A stretch of 64,000 bases of DNA, taken from Streblospio benedicti (taxonomy: Eukaryota > Annelida > Polychaeta > Spionida > Spionidae). Where the stretch lies: positions 15,666,374 to 15,730,373 of the forward strand of contig CM032663.1 in assembly GCA_019095985.1 (NCBI GenBank), read 5' to 3'. A program made the translations under genes and the position numbers. Below, piece after piece: positions 36,479-46,774 of this stretch (within the stretch, counting starts at the first letter, position 1; every line of letters begins with the position of its first letter). Below the pieces are notes generated by a model. That model had not been told where the DNA came from. It ran no database searches and saw nothing but the letters and a program-made list of their open reading frames with translations.

Positions 36479-38696
36479 TGTGTCATGGCCAGAAATATTG
36501 GACATTTGCATATACATGTTTTATATTAGGAATACACGAAAATATGATTATGCCATCAAATTACTACAATTTTTATCATTTTTCCGGAGCTAACAAATAT
36601 AACCTTGGGATGACCTTTAGGTGACCTTGACTATAAAACAACTATATTCACAATTTCAATACACATATTTTGGTGGCATTATAAAGATCTCTAAAAATAA
36701 ACAAGTTTGGTGAAAACATCATTAAAATCGGTTAAGAATGATGAATCTATGAGCTATAGAAGATGTGGTGAAGGTCATTGGTTATTTCTATTGATTTACA
36801 AGGGAAATTTTAGATTTTCTTGATTTACTTTTTAAATATGTTTTTAGTCACCAAGCTCTGGGTAGATTTATATTCTGTGCATAATTTGGCAAATCTATAA
36901 TGCTAAATAATACATGTTAGAGCAAAATTGGAGTTGCGTTTTTGATTTTTGTGAAAATCACCCCTCCCCCTTATATTATAAAGGAAACAGTGTCCTAAAT
37001 ACATACCAACTTTCACTGAAAAACGCAACATGAATCTTTATTGTACACATTCCAAATTCGTGTAAGTCATTTCCATATACACTTAATTTTATAAAACCAC
37101 CCAGAGCTGATGCGTGTGTTGAGTTAAAAATTTTAGATAAACCTTTTATTGATGGGTGTAGCGAAGAAAAGTAAAACGCACACCTGAAAAATTCGTATGT
37201 TTGAATCGAAAACATGTCATTTGGTCAATGCCCAATAATTTTTTTATTAATTGACATATCAAGCTCATCCAAAAAGCGATGTCATTAACATGAATCATTT
37301 GAGACCATGCAAAATATAGATCAAATTTGAAGTACATCATACAATATGAAAACACGTATTCATTTCATAGCCATGTACATTTCATACAAGAATCATAAAA
37401 TCATTGAAAAAAGACCCATTATGATATAATTGTCTAGTGCAAATTGCATATTATGTCCAAATATTACTTGGATATATATATGTGTATATTTGTCAAAATG
37501 AACTTGAATATTAGTTTAGTCTAGTCTAATATAACCCACTGCATGCCTAAAATTTGTGGGGCCCAGCGGGATTGTCATATGGAGGGTTTAAGAAAAGGAG
37601 GGTATAGCCAGAGTATTTCATATGGGGGAAAGGGAGGCGCACAACCACTATGATACCTGCATATAGAGCATACAATCATATGCAAAATTTTTTTTTAACA
37701 TCTGTACAACCACCTCGTACACACCTTCATTGGTCGGGGGGACGGGGATAAAAACCGTTTGGTTAGATCTAGAGAACTAATTGCAATTGAACTGTACCTA
37801 ATTGTCGGATCTTGGTCTACGTATAGTGATATTAGACAGCTATTAAAGGAGTTTTTTTTTATTTTATTTGTTTTATTACTATTAATTAACAGTGTCAATT
37901 TTTTGTACACCATTAAAATTTTGACATGGAATTAATATTACTGGAGACTAGGTTTCACAGTTAATTGTAGGCCTATTACGTGTATTAGGTCAAACACAAC
38001 GCGTACGAAAAAACAGAATCACGGTATTGATTATATATAAGAAGATATTGATATATTTTTTAATTTTTTACTTATTCATGAATGTCCAAACGACTGCGAC
38101 GATAAAAAAAACAGTACAAAAGTCGTCTTTGCAGAAAAAAGTACTATATAGATCTAGATCTAGGCCTAATTGCGTCACACAACGTGCAAACGTAACGTTC
38201 ACTCGTAGAGCTAGATCTAAGTTCTTTAAAAAGTACAGTCAAACCCTTTTATATAGACACCGAAGGGAGAAATGATTTATGGCCACAGAATACAAGTGTT
38301 TGAATAAGAATGTTGACGGTTTATATGATATATAGCGTATGGGATGTTTCTAATATATAATGCAGTTGATGAACAGATAATCATAAATAAGCCAAGTTTC
38401 AAAACGCACATGAATACACTAATAGTCTACAGGCAGACTGCCGATTCGAATCTTCTCGTCCTGATAACGTCAATAGGGTTGCATATCTAGGTGAATTGAA
38501 TGATCCCATGACATTTTTATAACCATCTATTTTGTTAGACGCATTATATACATACTAACAGTACATGTATATACTAAAATGACCAGAATATTCAGACCGT
38601 CAATGAAATATCTGGCTTGTTCTGGCTTGTGTTTACAATAGGTTTCCTAGAATACAGAGCGACCAGCGTAAATCACCGTGCCCTTGACGTGTTCTT
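36479..38696. other. No gene seen
   Basis: AT-rich, unique-looking sequence after the duplication border. No exon, element end or RNA gene was recognised. Confidence 0.5.
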
Positions 38697-39000
38697 TCAA
38701 ACGTCAACCGTTCAAACAATAACTCACACAGCATTTCTCTGAATACCTTGCACGCATTACGTGATCCTTTGTAGTTCTGGTTTATTGTGTTAGTACATTG
38801 TATACTTTCACATAGAAGTGTCATTGACGTAGTGTTTGTAATAAAAGCATAGATTCTTTTTTAACGTTTGTATACTTATATTTATTATTGCTGTTATTAT
38901 TTTTTGTATTGTGTTGGGGAACACATAACAATGAGCAGTGACCAATTGGCCAATACCAAGTACCCCCCTCACAGAAGAAATGAATGTCTGTGAAATAGGA
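38697..39000 (+). repeat. Dispersed repeat, partner of 59966-60247
   Basis: Same-strand similarity to 59966-60247 over about 290 bases: AACGTCAACCGTTCAAACAATAAC, GCATTACGTGATCCTTTGTAGTT, TCATTGACGTAGTGTTTGTAATAAAAGC and ATTATTGCTGTTATTATT. A minus-strand frame ending HCSLLC.PQH.TKNNNSNNKYK is open in both copies, but its low complexity makes coding unlikely. A CRE-like TGACGTAG word is kept. Confidence 0.6.
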
Positions 39001-39224
39001 CAAAAGTAGTCCGGTCAAAAAGCTGTATCGGGTCTAGACCCGATACAGCTTTTCCATATCGGGTCCCTGTATCGGGTTCCTAGCCAATCCGATAACCCAA
39101 TGAATATATAGTCATTGGTTGATAAAGGCTAACATGACGCATATTTCTGGGCATGTTACACTGGCTTACACCCCATTAATTGCGCTCTTCGTTCCGTCCG
39201 TCCTTCCTTCCTTCCGGTTCGTTA

Positions 39225-39510
39225 CCCCTCTACGGGTCGCATCGTTTAAGCTAGAGTGCTCAAATTTGGCATATAGGTTGTACATGGTGACCACAAGAAC
39301 CGTCTTTCACATGGGGCCAAATGGTCCATATTTGGGTCCCCTTTGGACCATTATTTGGTCCATTTCTTGGTGTTTCCTCTCTACAAGTCACATTGTTTCA
39401 GCTACAATGCTCAAATTTGGCATGTAGGTTGTAAATGGTGACCACAAGAACCATTTTTCACGTGGGACCAAATGGTCCATAATTGGGTCCCCTCTGGACC
39501 ATTATTCATG
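39225..39510 (+). repeat. Tandem repeat of about 150-base period, first block
   Basis: Two units beginning CTACGGGTCGCATCGTTTAAGCT and CTACAAGTCACATTGTTTCAGCT. Each continues CTCAAATTTGGCATGTAGGTTG, a GGTGACCACAAGAACC block, CACATGGGACCAAATGGTCC and TGGGTCCCCTCTGGACCATT. GGTCC/GGACC palindromic words recur. A diverged single unit lies at 27290-27450. Confidence 0.75.
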
Positions 39511-39519
39511 ATTCCGAAG

Positions 39520-40258
39520 CCCCGCCCCTTTCTATCGATTTGTTACCACGTGCATGAAGGTCTCACAAACATTCCTATCACCTGTAGTAAATAGAGAGAA
39601 ATTGCCGGCATTCTACCCAAGAGTTTTGTATTAAAGTTGTGCTAATCTTCTTACTTTTAATTTGGGGTGAATTCGGAAACCTATGTTCTACAACATACCA
39701 GAATAGTATTCTCAGAAATTTTGCTTGGACATTTAGTTTTCCATCTTTTTGCATCCACTACCAAATGACCAGTCCCGTGACAACGGGTTATTTGAGCCGC
39801 TACTCTTATCACATATTATACTTAGTAGCTCTTACTATTTTTGTCAGAACATTTCCACATTTCCAGTACACATTCTGAAGACTGTCTAGTTTCTTATTTT
39901 CACCATAATAAATAATGATATATACAGCAACAAGTCCGATTTGGACAATATCGAGAGCAAAAATCTGTTTATAACACCTGCTGTTGTTAAACATGTTTTT
40001 AGACAAAAACTGTGCACGCACTAGCGTAGCGTTAGCCTCGTTCAACCCGACCATGGACTGTATTGAATTGAGTGCAGCCTTCACAGTAGCTTGTTGATTG
40101 AGACTATTATTCATTAGAAAAAGACCTCTGAAATGTCACATATTTCAATGCTTTCTATTATGTCAAACCAGTGTTTGTGAGACCAAGATGGCGGCTGTTA
40201 TGTTTACATCTCTCAGAGCGGTCACTAATTGGCTGACAGACTTGAAAGGGGCGGAGAT
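39520..40258. mobile_element. Possible TIR element splitting the tandem repeat
   Basis: The left end contains CCCCGCCCCTTTC and AAGGTCTCACAAACA. The right end contains TGTTTGTGAGACCAAG and GAAAGGGGCGGAG. These are inverted pairs at similar distances, so 39520-40258 looks like an insert within the array of 150-base repeats. It carries R1 copy g on the minus strand. The target duplication is not clear. Confidence 0.4.
39809..40114 (-). CDS. R1-family protein, diverged copy g (open frame)
   Basis: A 101-residue frame. It starts MNNSLNQQATVKAALNSIQS and has no clear signal peptide. From ANATLVRAQF onward it aligns with the R1 protein: NNSRCYKQIFALDIVQIG, VAVYIIIYYGENKKLDSLQN, VYWKCGNVLTKIVRATK. 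YGENKKLD and VYxKC are the most conserved parts. The frame is open although the copy is well diverged from 4647-4949, which is unexpected for neutral decay. Function unknown. Confidence 0.35.
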   Translation of the reverse strand: MNNSLNQQATVKAALNSIQSMVGLNEANATLVRAQFLSKNMFNNSRCYKQIFALDIVQIGLVAVYIIIYYGENKKLDSLQNVYWKCGNVLTKIVRATKYNM

Positions 40259-40294
40259 CGGAACTATGAATTTGATCCATTTCTTACTGTTACC

Positions 40295-40940
40295 TCTCTA
40301 CACGTCACATCGTTTGAGCTAGGATGCTCAAATAATTTGGTTTGTCAGTTGAAAATGGTGACTTCTTGGACTCAAAATGGTGACTTCTTGGACTCTATTT
40401 CACATGGACCCAAATGGTCCATATTTGGGACCATTACAGACCATCTTAATGTTACTCCTCTACAAGTCACATCGTTTAAGCTAGAGTGCTCAAATTTGGC
40501 ATGTAGGTTGTAAATGGTGACCACAAGAAACCTATTTCACATGGGACCAAATGGTCCATATTTGGGTCCCCTCTGGACCATTATTTGGTCCATTTCTTAC
40601 TGTTACCTCTCTACAAGTCACATCGTTTGAGCTAGATACTCAAATTTGGTTTGTCAGTTGAAAATGGTGACTTCTTGGACCATATTTCACATGGACCCAA
40701 ACGGTCCATATTTGGGACCATTACAGACCATCTTACTGTTACTCCTCTACAAGTCACATTGTTTGAGCTACAGTGCTCAAATTTGGCATGTAGGTTGGAA
40801 ATGGTGACCAGAAAAACCCTATTTCACATGGGACCAAATGGTCTGTTATTTGGGTCCATTCCGGACCATCTAACCGTTACTCTAGAATCTACAAGTCACA
40901 TCGTTTGACCTAACATGCTCAAATTTGGTTTGTCAGTTGT
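40295..40940 (+). repeat. Tandem repeat of about 150-base period, second block
   Basis: Five units starting near 40298, 40461, 40612, 40747 and 40889, each with CTACAAGTCACATCGTTTGAGCT and CTCAAATTTGG. Unit lengths vary (135-165 bases) by small duplications such as GGTGACTTCTTGGAC repeated at 40355-40395. The long frames seen across it are a by-product of a period near a multiple of three. Confidence 0.8.
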
Positions 40941-40994
40941 AAATAGTAACTAGTATTAGTAACTAGTAAACACTGGTTTGTCACCTATGGTGAC

Positions 40995-41345
40995 GCTTTT
41001 CATATAATACATTTACTTACAATATATAATACAATACAATAATACATTTTACTAAAACTTGTGTAATAGATGGGAAGTTCATGATAAACATCAGTTACAA
41101 ATACTTTCCCAGGGATAGGATATTTCATTTCAAATGCTACTTCATTGGTCTCACGTAGAGGTAATGGCAGTTCCATCTCTACTAATAACTGCATATATGA
41201 TAAGGCCCATCTGTATTCAATGGTGGAACCACACATCAATCCTCCCTGTACTTACGGGCATTGCTTTAGCAACCAGCTTTGCAATTGCATTGATCTCATT
41301 TTTATTACCATGATCAAAACGGGATTGAAGTTCAGCTGACACACT
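40995..41345 (-). pseudogene. YqaJ-type recombinase/exonuclease-like fragment
   Basis: Minus-strand translation reads SVSAELQSRFDHGNKNEINA with IAKLVAKAMP upstream. In another frame it reads VEMELPLPLRETNEVAFEMK followed by YPIPGKVFVTDVYHELPIYY. This order recalls proteins with a YqaJ (lambda-exonuclease-like) domain that are amplified in invertebrate genomes: the N-I-A helix, then the core (E-x-K) near AFEMK. The catalytic fold cannot be confirmed from a fragment. At least one frame break. The left border follows the AACACTGGTTTG word also found at 33763. Confidence 0.35.
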
Positions 41346-42051
41346 TGGCCAAATGTCTTTGCAATATGAGGTTTTTGTTCCTTCAATGAACCAAATCCAA
41401 GTACGTTAATTAATTCTAAGCATGTAAATCAATTCCTTACCATAGAAAACTTACCAGATGACACCAAAATCACCTTTCTATCACAAATAATAAGAAAGTT
41501 ATGAGCTTTTTATGTCCCAGAATGAAGGCGAAGGCGGCCATTTTGTTTTTCGCCCGTAAAAATTTCTGCCCAAGGTTGCCAAAGTGGCACCCGCCCGATT
41601 CTTGCTCATAACACCCCAGAGTACCATAATCAACAATAAAACATCATACATCCAACAAAACACGCTTCAGCTGAAAATTCTTATTTGACAACTGGACTAA
41701 TATTTTTTTAGTTCATTTCTTTAGTGCACAATATGTTTTTAAAATAAAATATATGTATGTACTGTACAACATCATTTAAAAACTAAAGTGATACTGCTTT
41801 GACCGTGTGTGTCAAAAGTCTCTTAAGACGATTTCTGGATCGATTTTTTCTGCTTGGTGTACATTTATTAATCTGATGAAGGACGTATAGAGTAGTAATT
41901 GTAATTGTAATTGTAATAGAATTTCAAACTTGTAATAGAAATGAAATCTGGTACACAGTGTCATGCACAATCCAATGAAAAAGAGTACAGACTCAACACG
42001 TTATAACATATTGTGATATAGCATATTTTATATCATGTTATGCATTTGCAG
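41346..42051. other. Intron, no gene seen
   Basis: Ends with the GAAATGAAATCTGGTACACAG ... GACTCAACACG ... TTATGCATTTGCAG block that precedes each exon in the array that follows. A (GTAATT)n patch lies at 41894-41920. Confidence 0.5.
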
Positions 42052-42141
42052 GATGTGGTTCTGGTTGTGCTGCTTGTGACGATAACGGAGAATGTAACAC
42101 ATGTGAAGATGGCTTCTACCTAGAAGAAACTTCATGCTCAG
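42052..42141 (+). CDS. Cysteine-rich (furin-like) repeat exon, copy 4
   Basis: Ninety bases after tgcatttgcag, phase 1-1. Codes CGSGCAACDDNGECNTC followed by EDGFYLEETSCS. It is followed by gtcaat, a weak donor (C at +3). It starts a tandem array in which exon plus intron was duplicated: the next exon begins exactly 293 bases later, and the intron sequence between is shared by later units. Confidence 0.8.
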
Positions 42142-42344
42142 GTCAATAACTATTTTAAAAAAAATCATAGAGTTGTGGTACAATCAATTTATAACACTCT
42201 GTGTCACACCCTTTTCAAACTTGTTATAGAAATCAAATCTGGTATGAAATACCATGCACAATCCAATGAAAAATAGTACAGACTCAACACGGTATAACAC
42301 ATATTGTGATATAGCATATTTTATCTCATGTTATGCATTTGCAG

Positions 42345-42434
42345 GATGTGGTCCTGGTTGTGCTGAGTGTACTTCTGCCGACACTTGTACCACATGTGAA
42401 GATGGCTTCTACCTTGATGGATCATCATGCTTAG
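42345..42434 (+). CDS. Cysteine-rich (furin-like) repeat exon, copy 5
   Basis: Ninety bases after gcatttgcag, phase 1-1, donor gtcaat. Codes CGPGCAECTSADTCTTC followed by EDGFYLDGSSCL. It is the closest relative of the exon at 42052, including the 5' intron. All module cysteines are kept. Confidence 0.8.
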   Translation, partial: DVVLVVLSVLLPTLVPHVKMASTLMDHHA

Positions 42435-42548
42435 GTCAATAACTATTGTAAAAAAAATTCACATCATAAACGTGTCGTACAATCAATTTGCAACACTATC
42501 TGTGTCACATTCTTGATGCTGTTCTCTAATTGGCTGAGAATTTAGGTC

Positions 42549-42581
42549 ATGGCTTCTACCGCCGAGGAACTTTATGCTTAG
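42549..42581 (+). pseudogene. Half-deleted repeat exon
   Basis: Only the 3' third of a repeat exon remains: ATGGCTTCTACC ... GGAACTTTATGCTTAG, reading HGFYRRGTLCL in the expected frame. It is followed by gccaataac, where the other array members have gtcaataac, so the donor GT is changed to GC. The first half, with four cysteines and the acceptor, is replaced by a GATGCTGTTCTCTAATTGGC block that also follows the exon at 42982. It is not expected to be spliced. Confidence 0.75.
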
Positions 42582-42780
42582 GCCAATAACTATTGTAAAA
42601 AAAAATCATAGAGTTGTGGTAGAATCAATTTATAACACTCTGTGTCACACCCTTTTCAAACTTGTTATAGAATTCAAATCTGGTACGAAATACCATGCAC
42701 AATCAAATGAAAAAGAGTACAGACTCAACACTGTATAACACATTGTGTGCATATTTTTAACACATCTTATGTATTTGCAG

Positions 42781-42950
42781 AATGTAGCCATGGTTGTGCT
42801 GATTGTGCTGATGGTTACGGAGCCCAGGCTAATGGGGGGGCGTGTTACCCAAAATGCACCTTAAAATTAAGCAGTGTTTTCCAATATTGGTCATTGGATG
42901 GGGGGACCAATGAGACGGGGGACTATAGAGCTGATCCCATTGTAATGTAG
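42781..42950 (+). CDS. Cysteine-rich repeat exon, copy 6, long and ending in a stop
   Basis: After gtatttgcag the frame reads CSHGCADC, the first half of a repeat, then ADGYGAQANGGACYPKC. It continues as a non-cysteine tail (SSVFQYWSLDGGTNETGD...) to a TAG at 42948. No phase 1 donor lies before the stop. The exon is therefore either an alternative last exon giving a shorter protein or a broken member with a foreign tail. No AATAAA was seen before the next exon, 31 bases downstream of the stop. Confidence 0.5.
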
Positions 42951-42981
42951 TACATTTTTAACACATCTTATTTATTTGCAG

Positions 42982-43074
42982 GATGTAGTCTTGGTTGTGC
43001 TGGTTGTAATGTTGCCAACGGAGAATGTGACACATGTGTAGATGGCTTCTACCTAGACGGAACTTCATGCTCAA
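42982..43074 (+). CDS. Cysteine-rich (furin-like) repeat exon, copy 7
   Basis: Ninety-three bases after atttgcag, phase 1-1, donor gtcagt. Codes CSLGCAGCNVANGECDTC followed by VDGFYLDGTSCS. It has one codon more than the copy at 42052 in the middle loop. The last base is A rather than G, so the exon-intron join is A|gtcagt. It closes the array. Confidence 0.75.
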
Positions 43075-45052
43075 GTCAGTAACTACTGTAAAAAAAATCA
43101 TAGAGTTGTGGTACAATCAATCTATAACACTCTGTGTCACACCCTAGATGCTGTTCTCTGACTGGCTGGGAATCAAATATTATTTCATATGGACCGGGCA
43201 ATATTGCCCTTTGCAAGAAAACGCATTCTTTGATTCTGGTTTTCATGGCAGAAGCAAAATTGATTGGGTGGACAATTTTTTGTGGCTGCACTAACTTTTA
43301 GTTCATCACATTATACTATTCAATGTGGAGATTATAATTCAATTAAGCCACTCTAATACAGTCAACTGTGAACTGTTTAGATTACTATCTTTATACTAAA
43401 ATTAATCCCAGTTTAACACCTACACATCTTTAGTTTCTTCAGCAATAATGTATTAGCACAAATCCTCTTCAAAATATGAAAAATAATCTAATGTGTGATA
43501 TTACAGTCAGACCCTGTTAACACGAAGTTGAAGGGAATTGAGTGCTCACCTCGAGTTATCAGAACTTTGAGTTAACCGAAAAGGTTGATTGACAACTCAG
43601 ATGTGTGATAATGGAAGATCTTTACATAGAATCGTGTTCGTATGCGACTTTTTACTCTTTGTAAAGTTAAGGTGTTCCCACTTCTGAAGAGCTCCACTCA
43701 TACCCCTGATCTCGGTTCTTCGCAGCATTTGTCGTACGTTTCCGCCAAATAGTCAAATATACATTGAAACGCTCCCCACAGTTGCCTACATGCAGCAAGC
43801 GAAATTTCCCACAGTGTTTAGGCTGCCAGAAATCACTGTATGACGTCATACTTTGTGTGGGCTATTCCAAAATGCCTGTAATAAGAGCATGAAGATGTGC
43901 TAAAGGAAACCTCTAAAACTAAGAATAGACAAAGAAAGAACATCATATTAGATCACAAATATGTTGGATAATGCAGAACATTGTGAAGAGTCTGTGTATC
44001 TCAAAAGCCAGGCCGGGAAAGCCGCTGCCTTCATTTACAAAGCTATACTATAGACATTTGAACCAACCATTTTTGACTGCGTACCTAATTACTTGACAGC
44101 ATTTATGCTGGTTCTATTGATGTTCAACGTGAGATGAAAGTTAATCAAAACACAATTTAACTGACAATGTTCTTTAGAAAATTATTTAAAGTTGATGAGA
44201 ACGTCTAGTAAAAAAAAAAAAAAGTTTTGTGAATCATCACAAAACTTTGCTCACTGATAGATAATAATTTATAATAATGGAAAAAATTAATATTAACGCA
44301 CATCTTCAGGCTAGATTTTATTATAAAAAAATATTTGTGTCAATATCTTTGTGATATATTACAATGCGAATGAAAGGAATGGCTAACCTATCGCAATTCA
44401 ATCTGCAATTTCTAAAAAACTTTCATGTGAATTGCTGTAAAACTAATTTTCCCTTAAAGCTTAACCTATATACTATCAAAAAATAGCAAAATAATGATAC
44501 CTCTTCAGGCTAGTTTTTGAGATATAATTATTTAAAGAAAGGTATCTAATATCCTCAACGTGTGATATTACAGTAAATAAGTAAAGTAATTTACACACAA
44601 TATATTGTTATAATGCCAGAATAAATATTGGTTATGGTTATTTGAACATTAAATCAGTGACTTTAGTAAGATAATAAAACTATAATTAGGTATCAAAGGC
44701 ATAAATAAAGTGCTATAGAATAAAATTACTAACAAAGAGCGCCAATCCAAGTGTTATCCATAGATGCGTTTCTAGTAAAAAAAAAAGTTTTGTGAATCAT
44801 CACAAAACTTTGCTCACTGATAGATAATAATTTATGATAATGGAAAAAAATAATATTAACACACATCTTCAGGCTAGATTTTATTATAAAAAAATATTTG
44901 TGTCAATTTTACTACTTATGCAATGTTTAGCCAGCAGGTGGCAGCATTATGTCACTTATGATCAATAAGCTGACAGGTGGCAGCACTGTGTGGCAGTGGT
45001 TTTATTGCTTGCCAGTGTTTGCCACTAGAGGGCACCACATGGATGTTCTCAA
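43075..45052. repeat. Intron with a direct pair of hairpin-bearing repeats
   Basis: Bases 44203-44344 and 44767-44907 are near-identical copies of one ~140-base unit. Each starts with an A run and AGTTTTGTGAATCATCACAAAACT, a 10-base stem with a 4-base loop, and ends ATATTTGTGTCAAT. A part of the unit (CTCTTCAGGCTAG) recurs at 44500. At 43503 a CAGTCAGACCCTGTTAACACG word resembles a pogo-type end. The word GTGTGATATTACAGT occurs at 43492 and 44555. No gene. Confidence 0.6.
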
Positions 45053-46530
45053 CAGGGTTCCACGTGTGCGGAATTTCGAAATACTGTTCCTGAGTCTTGA
45101 ATAAGTGCGGAAATTAACAAATGTAGCAAAAATCCGGGAAAAGATATGGAATTTTGTACAAACCAAGCATTTTATTTTTGTTTCAATGCTACCAATGAGC
45201 TCGATTGTTTTTACCGACCCATTCATGACTTTTGATAAAAATATGAACTAGTTTCCTCCAGGTGCTACAGTCCATAATAGTTTAGCCTCGTGGATGTAAT
45301 ATTCTTAGATCTAATCACCGGGAACGCATTTGACATATGCTGAACATCGCATCATCGATAGCGCTGTCACGAATCTGCTACAATGAGGCACACTTGACTA
45401 AGGCTGATTCTTTGAAACCAGCGAGCGCCTGCTTATTTATCATAATTTATGCATACAGGTAATGGACGCCAGGATATTCACATTTGTTTGGGGATAATCT
45501 TATATTATTCCTCTCATGTGAAATATCTAATTTTATGTTGCATGCCGGATCACATATAAGGCGTTTGGGAACAAACTCAGCAAGTGTCAATGATGACCAA
45601 ATTGTATTTATCACAAAACAATATGCATTTTGAGATCATCTCATGGAAGATGAAAGATGGTTGACTGTCACCCACTACCTAGATGTTTCAAGGTGATTAT
45701 GGAACAAAATATTGTGAGAATACGATGATCTATGATATGTTTAGTTTATAGCCTAAGCCAAATGTTGCTACGATTAGTATAAGTTGTGATACTACGCAGT
45801 TTAAAATTCGATGCCGACCTGTCAAATTCAAAGCGGCTATTGCTTCTGACGTTAGTTTAGATAATTTTTTAAGCATAAAGATGAAGTTATATGCGCACCT
45901 AATGGTGAAAATAAGAAACTGCGGGCAATTTTATACATCTACGTAAATTGGAATGTTGAAATTCCCAATAATTTAGACTCAGGAATAATTTGTGTACAAC
46001 CCGCGCTAAAGTAAAAACAGCAAAGACCGAAGCCGTTTTTATTGTTCAAATCAATTTTCTGACCCTGGCGTAAAGGTTCATCACATGTTATTGTCTTCTG
46101 GTATCCAGGGCTTAACTGTACATGACAAAAGCAAAGAATATCCTTTTATAACGAAAATGCTAATATTCTGATATTCTGTGGATAATGGTGATCTGTGCTA
46201 TGTGTGTTTCGTTCGTACGTGCTGTGATATTATAATATATGGTTAAACTGAAACGCGCGAAAGGAAAGTGTCTTGTGGTGTCTCAATTGAACTTTGGATA
46301 AAATTGTATTTTTCTGTAAAAAGAAACAGTTCAAAGTTGTTATTTTGATAAAATAACATTTTATGAAACAATTTGTGTTATTTTTCTATGAATGACTTAT
46401 ATTTTGTACCATTCACTCAAATAGTACAAACAAAAATGACCTTGAAAAATTTCGATCAGTAGGGAAAAAGTAGGGGAAAAGTAGGGAATTTTACTGTCCA
46501 AAACATGTGGGAACCCATGTGGGAACCCTG
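45053..46530 (+). mobile_element. Probable element with CAGGG...CCCTG ends enclosing R1 copy e
   Basis: Starts CAGGGTTCCACGTG and ends with a doubled GTGGGAACCC / GTGGGAACCCTG. Subterminal parts match 5720-8072 (CCGGGAAA ... AATTTTGTAC on the left, GTAGGGAAAA repeats on the right). The inside matches the R1 region of that copy, including CTTGACTAAGGCTGATTCTTTGAAACCAGC, shared also with 63020-63060. No target duplication is visible. Confidence 0.4.
45725..46014 (+). pseudogene. R1-family small protein, copy e (broken)
   Basis: ATG opens MIYDMFSL and a stop follows. The frame then resumes as PKPNVATISISCDTTQFKI, CRPVKFKAAIASDV, and in a later part DEVICAPNGENKKLRAILYI followed by YVNWNVEIPNNLDSG, to a stop at 46012. 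Residues TISISCD, FKI and NGENKKL match the other copies. The GTGAGA after AAAATATT upstream is the counterpart of the donor at 7214. Confidence 0.5.
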
Positions 46531-46765
46531 CTTTTAACAGCTCGGGATGATGGTATCATTCTGGTCTCACAAGCTTGGGGTCGTGAGTTCGAGTCCTGCC
46601 AGGGCCACTTGATATAGTCAAATGGAAGCTTAGGGTTGTTGTAAAACCTGTCTTCAGCTATATCTATCGTTGGTAGAAATATGCTTGCTAAAAAGACTTG
46701 TGAGAGAGAAAAGTATAAAAATATATATCCACAAGCACTGGGAAACACATATATATCATTCAAAA
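46531..46765 (+). repeat. tRNA-derived SINE, copy 1
   Basis: Reads GGATGATGGTATCATTCTGG, then a B-box-like GAGTTCGAGTCC (46585-46596), then GGGCCACTTGATATAGTCAAATGG and a body ending GCACTGGGAAACACATA. The same sequence recurs at 48172-48378 and, inverted, at 54836-54990. The B box and internal-promoter layout point to tRNA ancestry and RNA polymerase III transcription. Confidence 0.65.
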
Positions 46766-46774
46766 GCACTAAAA

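Noticed and set aside
40229-40908. Long + strand frames across the tandem repeats
   Set aside because: Open because the repeat period is near a multiple of three; no start context or splice borders, and units shift frame.
39225-40940. CRISPR-like array
   Set aside because: The repeat is about 150 bases, irregular and without unique spacers, in an animal-type sequence; it is a minisatellite.
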